Assembly: GCA_041740975.1 (NCBI GenBank)
Contig: JBGSKV010000054.1
Span: forward strand, 1 to 8,078
DNA: 8,078 bases
Direction: 5' to 3'
Source: JBGSKV01 sp041740975
GTDB taxonomy: Bacteria > Bdellovibrionota_B > Oligoflexia > Oligoflexales > JALZUQ01
Made by a program: the position numbers and the translations under genes. Below the pieces are notes generated by a model that made no database searches, had not been told where the DNA came from, and saw nothing but the letters and a program-made list of their open reading frames with translations. Shown piece by piece: positions 1-5,417 of the stretch. Position 1 is the stretch's first letter. Each line of letters begins with the position of its first letter.

Positions 1-74
1 CGCTTCAGATCCCCGCTCCTTCTGCCGAAAAGAATATAAGTCTTCTTTAATTTTTATCGTAAATAGGTGGATAA

Positions 75-1100
75 ATGCCAACCGTGAACGTCATTGTTTT
101 GATTTCCGCTATCGCTCTGACTGCGTGTAAGAATGAGCAGTTTGGCTCAAACGGCTTACGTACCGGCGTTAACAATACGAAACAAACCGAAGTACCCGAA
201 GTCACAGGTCCCGGCGTCCCTAGTGCTCCCGGATTTTATGGCCCCAATAGTCCTAACTCTGGAATGAATGAGGCGCTCACTAATCTTAACAATGACGAAT
301 CCAAAACTTTTGCAAACGCTGGTGGATTCAATATAGAAAAATTCAAAATCACTCCCACATCTGCAGACAGCGATATCGCTTTCGTCATAGATATGAGCGC
401 CTCTATGGGTGGCGAGGTCGGTAAAGTTCAATCCAATATCACGAGTTTCGCGACGCGACTTGCTCAGGACCCCAGAACGTCAGGTTACCAATTGTTTATT
501 CTGGCCGGAAAAAATGACCATAGGTTCAATCCACCCGCGTCAGTTGCCAGTAATCCGAACTTTACATTTGAGGGTACCAATCACAGTATTGGCAGCCATA
601 ATGCGCTTACTGTGGCTCAAGATTTTCTAAGTGGCAAGATTACAACTCCCAAAATCGCCCTCCGTCCCAGCGCCAAAAAACATATCATTTTTGTTACGGA
701 CGACGATGCAGGCGCTGCCCGAGAAGTCGCGATGCGTCAGTATCTAGCGGCAAACCCGAAGCTAGTCGTGCATTTTCACGGTATCGTTTGTCCTAAACGC
801 GGTAGCGGTTGTGAAACTCGGGGAAACGAATACTATAACTTAGCCGGTGATCCCAAATACGCAGGCGTCACTCATGACCTTCGTACCAGCAATTGGTCGC
901 CAATCTTTGACGGCATCGCATCAAATATCACAACAAACTCAGACTATAGCTTGGCGTTAAGCATGCCCGTCAAAGGCAATATCGATGTCTTCGCTAACGG
1001 GGCGAAACTTGCACCGTCGGCTTATCAATATGCCAATGGCAAAATAATAGTATTCAAAAACTCAGTTCCCGCTAACGCAACGATCATTGTTGTTTACTGA
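75..1100 (+). CDS. VWA-domain lipoprotein
   Basis: Predicted lipoprotein of 341 residues carrying a von Willebrand factor A domain, probably a metal-dependent adhesion or protein-binding module on the cell envelope. A short hydrophobic segment ends in the lipobox LTAC with the lipidated Cys at 18; the residue after it is Lys, not Asp, which in the usual Lol rule favours the outer membrane. Residues 19-95 are a low-complexity Pro/Asn/Gly linker. The VWA domain runs from about 100 to 285: the MIDAS motif DMSAS is at 106-110, a possible MIDAS Thr at 179, and an acidic cluster after a beta strand (VTDDD, 207-211) fits the distal Asp. C239 and C246 could form a disulfide. Residues 290-341 look like the small beta module (NG...Y...I.F...P..A.I.V.Y) that often closes such proteins in Bdellovibrio and myxobacteria. 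AGGTGG precedes the ATG by four bases. An in-frame stop sits directly before the ATG, so the start is fixed although the signal n-region lacks Lys or Arg. Confidence 0.85.
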   Translation: MPTVNVIVLISAIALTACKNEQFGSNGLRTGVNNTKQTEVPEVTGPGVPSAPGFYGPNSPNSGMNEALTNLNNDESKTFANAGGFNIEKFKITPTSADSDIAFVIDMSASMGGEVGKVQSNITSFATRLAQDPRTSGYQLFILAGKNDHRFNPPASVASNPNFTFEGTNHSIGSHNALTVAQDFLSGKITTPKIALRPSAKKHIIFVTDDDAGAAREVAMRQYLAANPKLVVHFHGIVCPKRGSGCETRGNEYYNLAGDPKYAGVTHDLRTSNWSPIFDGIASNITTNSDYSLALSMPVKGNIDVFANGAKLAPSAYQYANGKIIVFKNSVPANATIIVVY

Positions 1101-1218
1101 ATAAATTTGTAGTGTCTGCAGGCAACATCGAAGTTCCGCCCAAATACATCGCAACTATCTAATATTACGTCTATTTATAAGCTTAAGATTATCGGTTTTC
1201 CGGCCGAACAAATACTTA

Positions 1219-1794
1219 ATGAGAAAAATTGATTCTAAATCTGGCTTTTCGTTGGTTGAGCTTATGGTCGTGATGTCCATTGTCTCCCTAATGTCGAGCC
1301 TTGGTTTTGCGACTCATCACACTTTTCTTTATCAAGCTATACAAGCAGAATCGAAACAGAATCTGCGATTCATCACGACACTCTACCGATCTTATCAAAC
1401 CGATAATGACTTAAGGTGGAGCGAGACTGGATACAACGTCTCGAGTACAATTGGATCGTGGCGATATCATATACTCACGACTTCCTATATGGCATCTGAC
1501 TGTAACTATCAAAATCCATTTGGATTTAAAATCGACAACTGCGATAAGAATCGATTCAGTTATTGGATTCGCAGAAAAGTTAATGATGAAAATACCTTTA
1601 ATGCAGCAGCATCTCTAAAATCTGGCGCGTATCGCAACTTTAGTTATAATTCGGTTGAGAAGAATATAAACCTCTGCAACGAGATTTGCAATCAACGCCA
1701 CATCACCAACAATGGCACGGGTGTACCGTTGTACACAGGGTGTGCTGATGCGGGTTATAGTACTTATGAAGAGTATATGAGCTGCAGATTATGA
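1219..1794 (+). CDS. type IV pilin-like protein (minor pilin/pseudopilin)
   Basis: Protein of 191 residues with a textbook class III (prepilin) signal. A short basic leader MRKIDSKSG is followed by FSLVELMVVMSIV, so PilD-type prepilin peptidase should cut after Gly9 and methylate Phe10; Glu14 is the conserved +5 glutamate needed for assembly. Residues 10-33 form the hydrophobic N-terminal helix, followed by an amphipathic stretch to about 60. The rest is a globular head with six cysteines (95, 108, 153, 157, 175, 189), enough for three disulfides and more than in a typical major pilin. It has no strong Shine-Dalgarno sequence, but the N-terminal motif fixes the start. It lies 118 bases after the VWA lipoprotein gene and 37 before another exported protein gene on the same strand. 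The likely role is a minor pilin or type II secretion pseudopilin; which machine it serves cannot be told, as no pilus assembly genes are in the window. Confidence 0.85.
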   Translation: MRKIDSKSGFSLVELMVVMSIVSLMSSLGFATHHTFLYQAIQAESKQNLRFITTLYRSYQTDNDLRWSETGYNVSSTIGSWRYHILTTSYMASDCNYQNPFGFKIDNCDKNRFSYWIRRKVNDENTFNAAASLKSGAYRNFSYNSVEKNINLCNEICNQRHITNNGTGVPLYTGCADAGYSTYEEYMSCRL

Positions 1795-1831
1795 TGATTG
1801 AACGTTCCAATTATTTTTAGACCGGAGACAT

Positions 1832-2206
1832 ATGAATATTAGATTCTTTACAATGACTTTCATTTTGTTCACTATTGCGAGTTCATCACTTCTATTGGAT
1901 GCCGCAACGGTGGATGAATTAAAAGCTTCGTGTCTTAAAAATCAAAAAGGCATGACTGATAAAGACTGCCAATGCTTGGCGGATCAAATCCTTAGCCACG
2001 AGAAAATAAAAGGCCTCTTTAAGATGACTGACAAAAAATTTGGTCCAAAATTCAAAGAGTCCTTACTCATTGAACTAAAGACAACTTGGTGGACCAGCAG
2101 TCAATATCGGGATTTGCCGAAAGATAGGAAGCTCAATGATAAAGAGGCTTCCATATTGGCAATTTCATTAAATGCGACGATGGCCTGCATGCCGAAAAGA
2201 CGTTAA
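1832..2206 (+). CDS. small exported protein with four cysteines, function unknown
   Basis: I do not recognise a family. The 124-residue product begins with MNIRFF and a hydrophobic stretch to about residue 22, a clear Sec signal peptide with a likely cut near LLDAA-T (25/26). The mature part is about 99 residues, Lys-rich and mostly predicted helical by eye. It has four cysteines: C34, then a C46-x-C48 pair, and C119 near the C terminus, a pattern that suits two disulfides in the periplasm or outside the cell. Bound haem is unlikely because there is no CxxCH. GGAG lies four bases before the ATG. The 37-base gap to the pilin-like gene upstream suggests co-transcription, so it may accompany the pilin or be an unrelated secreted factor. 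It converges on the potassium channel gene, with 50 bases between stop codons. Confidence 0.72.
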   Translation: MNIRFFTMTFILFTIASSSLLLDAATVDELKASCLKNQKGMTDKDCQCLADQILSHEKIKGLFKMTDKKFGPKFKESLLIELKTTWWTSSQYRDLPKDRKLNDKEASILAISLNATMACMPKRR

Positions 2207-2256
2207 TTTTTATTTTTTAACAACGCGAAGGTTCCGGCGTTCATACTCATCGGAAT

Positions 2257-2721
2257 TTATTGTGATTTGGAGTCTGATTTCTGCGCCAAACTATCTATTT
2301 TGCGATGCAGGTAGTGAATTTCTTGGATGATGTGCTCGTATTCTTTCATGGTGACCTGCTCGTTCACGATGATACTTTTGGCAAGATAAGAAAGTATTCC
2401 GGAAACAAGTAAGGCGGTAAACCCCACGAAAGTTGTCACTCCCGTAATCATCAAAATGATTCCGGTAATCCGACCATTGATCGTAATAGGTGTGACGTCA
2501 CCATAGCCCACCGTCGTCACCGTACAGAATGCCCACCAAACTGCATCGAACCAATCTTTCACTTGAGGATTGTGATCATGTTCGAAGTGGTAAAATGCAA
2601 AGGCACACACAACAAGTGTTGCGTTGCCTATAACAACAAAAGACCAAAGAGCGGGGCTGTTGAACGAGCTTAAGAATGCTTTCGGCAACAAGGGAACGTT
2701 TCTAATCTGCGTCTTCAGCAT
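2257..2721 (-). CDS. two-transmembrane potassium channel (KcsA-type pore)
   Basis: Inner-membrane K+ channel subunit, expected to act as a tetramer. Numbering from the ATG at 2721 (154 residues): TM1 at about 25-45 (LWSFVVIGNATLVVCAFAFY), the pore helix at about 57-69, the selectivity filter TVGYGD at 70-75, and TM2 at about 86-114. This is the Ion_trans_2 pore fold with no voltage-sensor helices and no RCK/TrkA regulatory domain. The last 40 residues are a charged, heptad-like helix (KEYEHIIQEIHYLHRKIDSLAQK), probably a tetramerising coiled coil. The frame also allows a GTG start at 2727, but AAAGAG at 2727-2732 spaces correctly only for the ATG at 2721. It begins 29 bases after the HiPIP gene on the same strand, so the two are probably co-transcribed. 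What gates it cannot be seen from sequence. Confidence 0.9.
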   Translation of the reverse strand: MLKTQIRNVPLLPKAFLSSFNSPALWSFVVIGNATLVVCAFAFYHFEHDHNPQVKDWFDAVWWAFCTVTTVGYGDVTPITINGRITGIILMITGVTTFVGFTALLVSGILSYLAKSIIVNEQVTMKEYEHIIQEIHYLHRKIDSLAQKSDSKSQ

Positions 2722-2726
2722 CACCA

Positions 2727-2732
2727 CTCTTT
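2727..2732 (-). promoter_or_regulatory. ribosome binding site deciding the channel start
   Basis: On the minus strand AAAGAG sits five bases before the ATG at 2721. It overlaps or abuts the alternative GTG codons at 2727 and 2724, so it argues for the ATG start. Confidence 0.45.
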
Positions 2733-2750
2733 ATCTTTAGATTCGACTTA

Positions 2751-3125
2751 CTAAGGTTTTTTTACCCAAACATTGCACCAACCAGCGCCATGCACCAACT
2801 GGTTTTGGAACAAAACACATTTGCCAACCTTTGATTTATCGGTATCCAAAACGCCGGGCTCTTTATACTGTAAACAGTTGTTACAAAATTGTTTATCCGC
2901 CGGCACTCCGGAACGAACCGTCGTACGCAACTTCGACGTTTTGGCGTCGGCAACGTAGTTTAACGCCGCTACGGATGGATTCTTTCTGTTCACGGCCAAG
3001 TCGGCAGCTTTATAAACAATATCTTTTGCAAATAGGACCGTAGACTTACCCATACTCACGATACCAGCACAAAACCCCACGAGGCCGGCACTTTTAAGAA
3101 AAGAACGACGTTTCACATTTTGCAT
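2751..3125 (-). CDS. Tat-exported high-potential iron-sulfur protein (HiPIP)
   Basis: Small periplasmic electron carrier that binds one [4Fe-4S] cluster cycling between 3+ and 2+, able to pass electrons to oxidases or reaction centres in organisms where it is characterised. Numbered from the ATG at 3125 (124 residues), a twin-arginine signal RRSFLKS lies at 6-12 followed by a hydrophobic stretch to about 33, which fits export of a folded protein with its cofactor in place. The mature part has the HiPIP cysteine pattern C81-x2-C84-x18-C103-x13-C117, with the family hallmarks LNY..DA near 56-61, QFCNNC, KCVLF and GWCNVWV at the C terminus. The spacing between the second and third cysteines is slightly long but within what the family tolerates. 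A TTG two codons upstream is possible, but AAAGGA seven bases before the ATG decides the start. It leads a probable operon with the channel gene. Confidence 0.9.
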   Translation of the reverse strand: MQNVKRRSFLKSAGLVGFCAGIVSMGKSTVLFAKDIVYKAADLAVNRKNPSVAALNYVADAKTSKLRTTVRSGVPADKQFCNNCLQYKEPGVLDTDKSKVGKCVLFQNQLVHGAGWCNVWVKKP

Positions 3126-3132
3126 TTTCAAA

Positions 3133-3138
3133 TCCTTT
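3133..3138 (-). promoter_or_regulatory. ribosome binding site deciding the HiPIP start
   Basis: Minus-strand AAAGGA lies seven bases before the ATG at 3125. It would be only one base from the alternative TTG at 3131, so the ATG is the better start. Confidence 0.6.
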
Positions 3139-3190
3139 CATATAAATTCAAAACTCGGTAGAAGTGTAGAACGACAAATTCTCACGCCTT

Positions 3191-3219
3191 ATTATACGTT
3201 TTAAAACGATGAATGAGAA
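3191..3219 (-). promoter_or_regulatory. probable sigma70-type promoter of the HiPIP-channel operon
   Basis: On the minus strand a perfect -10 hexamer TATAAT (3191-3196) is preceded at exactly 17 bases by TTCTCA (3214-3219), four of six matches to the -35 consensus. Transcription would begin near 3184, giving a leader of about 60 bases. The spacer holds the palindrome described separately. Confidence 0.5.
3197..3208. repeat. perfect 12-base palindrome in the HiPIP promoter spacer
   Basis: CGTTTTAAAACG reads the same on both strands. It lies wholly between the -35 and -10 elements of the minus-strand promoter, the classic place for a repressor or a spacer-distorting activator. It also touches the weaker divergent promoter candidate on the plus strand. 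The binding protein is unknown to me. AT-rich intergenic DNA yields short palindromes by chance, so this is suggestive only. Confidence 0.4.
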
Positions 3220-3227
3220 AATATAAA
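3199..3227 (+). promoter_or_regulatory. possible promoter of the OsmC-family gene
   Basis: TATAAA at 3222-3227 is a five-of-six -10 match, with TTTTAA at 3199-3204 as a poor -35 at 17-base spacing. Transcription would begin near 3234, placing the Fur-type box just downstream of the start point where a bound repressor would block the polymerase. An alternative is TTTACC (3232-3237) with TATTAA (3257-3262), whose 19-base spacer would contain the Fur-type box. Confidence 0.28.
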
Positions 3228-3239
3228 TGCCTTTACCAA

Positions 3240-3256
3240 TTGAGAATGATTTTCAA
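3240..3256. promoter_or_regulatory. Fur-family operator (7-1-7 box)
   Basis: The 15 bases at 3241-3255, TGAGAATGATTTTCA, match the Fur 7-1-7 consensus TGATAATGATTATCA at 13 positions. The dyad extends one base each side to 17 bases, with a single mismatched pair. The site lies 33 bases before the ATG of the OsmC-family gene and 20 bases beyond the -35 of the divergent HiPIP promoter, so it could act on either. Fur with Fe2+ normally represses. Fur paralogues such as PerR use related boxes (TTATAATnATTATAA), but the TGA...TCA ends here fit Fur better. Confidence 0.55.
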
Positions 3257-3288
3257 TATTAATTGCACGACGAAATGGGGAGTGGATT

Positions 3289-3747
3289 ATGTCAGAACAC
3301 AACGCCAAGATTCAATGGTTACGGAACTCTCATGACTTTTCATATGAAAAATACGATCGGAATCACCTTATTACATTTGACAGCGGCAAAACCTTGCAAG
3401 CTTCCGCGGCACCGCAATATTTGGGAGACTCGAGCAATGCAAATCCAGAAGAGTTACTAGCGGCAGCTTTAGCAAGTTGTCACATGCTTACATTTCTCGC
3501 AGTGGCATCACGAAGCCATATTTCTGTCGATTCTTACTCTGACGAAGCCGTCGCCACTCTGGCAAAAAATGCTGCTGGAAAACTGGCCGTCTCAAAAATC
3601 ACCTTGAAACCCCTTGTCAAAATCTCAGAGAACACACCCCTGACTGAAGAAAAATTTCAGCTATTCCACGAAAAAGCTCATGCCAACTGCTTCGTGGCGA
3701 ATGCACTTTCATGTGACATGGTTATTCACGCAGAACAAAAACTGTAG
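3289..3747 (+). CDS. OsmC/Ohr-family peroxidase
   Basis: Cytoplasmic thiol peroxidase of the OsmC/Ohr superfamily, which reduces organic hydroperoxides with a Cys pair recycled by lipoylated proteins or other dithiols. The 152 residues are a usual length for one domain. The conserved N-terminal strand segment leads into NPEELLAAALASCHMLTF: E55 fits the family's active-site glutamate and C64 the peroxidatic cysteine at the head of the central helix. The resolving cysteine is C134 in KAHANCFVANAL, matching the C-terminal active-site element; C142 is extra. Nothing clearly separates OsmC from Ohr or YhfA-type members here, though the sequence resembles general 'OsmC family protein' entries more than classic Ohr. 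GGGGAG lies six bases before the ATG. A Fur-type box precedes it, suggesting iron- or peroxide-linked control, and the neighbouring divergent gene is also a redox protein. Confidence 0.88.
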   Translation: MSEHNAKIQWLRNSHDFSYEKYDRNHLITFDSGKTLQASAAPQYLGDSSNANPEELLAAALASCHMLTFLAVASRSHISVDSYSDEAVATLAKNAAGKLAVSKITLKPLVKISENTPLTEEKFQLFHEKAHANCFVANALSCDMVIHAEQKL

Positions 3748-3767
3748 GGGATGCTTTAGTATTTCAT

Positions 3768-5417
3768 TTAAGAATTTATCGAGCGCTTAAGGTCCTTACG
3801 ACCTGCCTGTACGCAGACCGTAGTGAGTAAATCCATAATGTTTACGGGCTTGGTAATGTGAGCATTGCAACCGTTGGCAATAGCGCGGTCTCTTTCCTCA
3901 CGCATTCCCGCAGCCGAGACAGCAACAATTGGTTTTTGAAATCCCTTGCGACGCAGCTCCGTAGTGGCTTCTATACCATCCTTAATCGGCATTTGAATAT
4001 CCATAAGAATCAAATCATATTCTCTTTGAAGAGCTTTCTCTATGCCTACCTGACCGTTTTCCGCTAGATCAACTTTGGCACCACTTCGACTTAAAACGCA
4101 GCGCATAAAATTCTGATTATCTTCAATATCTTCCACCACGAGAATCTTAATCCCCTTCAAGATATTGGAATCAAAATGCGAAATAGAATCGGAAAAAGAA
4201 TTATCGACCGCATCTTCGTAACGACCTTCCGGATTGTGCGCTTCAATCATAATCTTGAATATGGAGCCAATTTTTGGGGTACTTTCGGACAATACGATAT
4301 CTCCACCCAACGCCAACGCTAGACGCCGAGAAAGTATGAGACCGAGTCCCGTTCCGCCGAATTTGCGCGTCGTCGAAGTATCGGCTTGGGAAAATGGTTG
4401 AAAAAGATTTTTCTGCTGCCCAACGGTGATTCCGCGACCCGAATCCTCCACGACAACTTCAATATAAGCCTTCGTCTGGATCAGCTTATAGTCAACGAAC
4501 ACCTCTACCTTCCCCTTTTGCGTGAACTTAATGGCATTACCGACAATATTCAGGAGAATTTGTTTAAAGCGGGTCGGGTCGGTTTTAATGGATCTGGGTA
4601 CGTTGTCACCTATACTCATGCAGAGATTTATTTTCTTATCTCCAGCTTGCTTCTTCATCAAAAGCATAATTTCTTCAAATAAGTTCGGCAAAGCGCACCG
4701 AACCTTCTCGACAGCGAGTTTTCCGGCTTCGACTTTTGATAGATCCAAAATATCGTCAATAATCTGCGTTAACAATTTGCCGTTTCGTTGGATGGTCGAA
4801 ACAAACTGTGCCCGATCGATATGAGTGATGTCCGTTTCTAACAGTAACTCGCTAAATCCCACAATTGCATTTAAAGGCGTTCGGATTTCATGGCTCATGT
4901 TAGCCAAGAAAAAACTCTTCGCCTGATTCGCGAGCTCTGCATCAACCGACGCCTGCTTGTACCTTTCCAGAAGATCGCGCATATCATATTGTCGTTCGCG
5001 GTTTTTAAGTGCGCCACGGATGACACTTAACAGCGTCATAAGCCGAACAGGGCGATCAATAAGCGTCACATTTCGCAAATCCTCAACAGACTTTAAGATC
5101 TCGAAGTTTGCTTTGCTCATCTCTCCACCTAGAGTCAGCACAATAATAGGTATATGGGACCAAGGTTGCTGGGTCTCGATAATTTCTTTCATGAACTGCA
5201 AGCCGCGTGGATGCAGCATTTCTTCCGCAATTAATAGTATGCCGGCCCCCAAATCAAATTGATATCTCAGCTCCGCAAGGCTAGCGCAGGCATAGCTATC
5301 GAGATTCTCCCCCAACAAAATCTTAGACGTAATCTGGGCATCAGCTTCTGACGAAGCAAGGACAAGAATTCGGGAACTTCGATTGGCGTCAAACTTTTGC
5401 AAAAAGATCACTTTCAC
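3768..5417 (-). CDS. soluble hybrid histidine kinase with N-terminal pseudo-receiver
   Basis: Cytoplasmic sensor kinase of 549 residues with no membrane segment or PAS domain. In order: a receiver-like domain (about 15-136), a coiled-coil linker (137-168), HisKA with the phosphorylated H176 in SHEIRTPLN, HATPase_c with N294 (NIVGNAIKFT), the DSGRGI box at 325-330 and GGTGLGL at 354-360, then a true receiver (about 422-540) with acidic pair E429-D430, phospho-acceptor D473, S501 and K523. The first domain cannot be phosphorylated in the normal way: the acceptor position reads LLIAEEML (E65-E66) and the usual KP is RP (122-123). It resembles a pseudo-receiver common at the front of proteobacterial soluble hybrid kinases. 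The GTG start at 5417 lies inside the end of kaiC (29-base overlap), implying translational coupling; GTG at 5411 is an alternative with AAAGAG five bases before it. The output partner of D473 is not in the window. Confidence 0.9.
   Translation of the reverse strand: MKVIFLQKFDANRSSRILVLASSEADAQITSKILLGENLDSYACASLAELRYQFDLGAGILLIAEEMLHPRGLQFMKEIIETQQPWSHIPIIVLTLGGEMSKANFEILKSVEDLRNVTLIDRPVRLMTLLSVIRGALKNRERQYDMRDLLERYKQASVDAELANQAKSFFLANMSHEIRTPLNAIVGFSELLLETDITHIDRAQFVSTIQRNGKLLTQIIDDILDLSKVEAGKLAVEKVRCALPNLFEEIMLLMKKQAGDKKINLCMSIGDNVPRSIKTDPTRFKQILLNIVGNAIKFTQKGKVEVFVDYKLIQTKAYIEVVVEDSGRGITVGQQKNLFQPFSQADTSTTRKFGGTGLGLILSRRLALALGGDIVLSESTPKIGSIFKIMIEAHNPEGRYEDAVDNSFSDSISHFDSNILKGIKILVVEDIEDNQNFMRCVLSRSGAKVDLAENGQVGIEKALQREYDLILMDIQMPIKDGIEATTELRRKGFQKPIVAVSAAGMREERDRAIANGCNAHITKPVNIMDLLTTVCVQAGRKDLKRSINS

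Noticed and set aside
15..60. Promoter for the VWA lipoprotein gene (TATAAG at 35-40)
   Set aside because: No acceptable -35 hexamer lies at the right distance, and too little upstream sequence is available to judge.
2222..2241. Inverted repeat AACGC...GCGTT between the convergent stop codons of the small exported protein and the channel, near a T-rich run
   Set aside because: The stem is only five pairs with a long loop, the T-run precedes it on the plus strand, and the minus-strand side is followed by A's. It does not make a convincing intrinsic terminator in either direction.
2762..3043. Several open frames on both strands overlapping the HiPIP gene
   Set aside because: They are frame shadows of a gene whose Tat signal and cluster cysteines make the real frame certain.
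4386..5262. Plus-strand open frames of about 100 codons antisense to the hybrid kinase
   Set aside because: They lie opposite highly conserved kinase motifs, have no ribosome sites or recognisable domains, and are explained by codon structure of the opposite strand.
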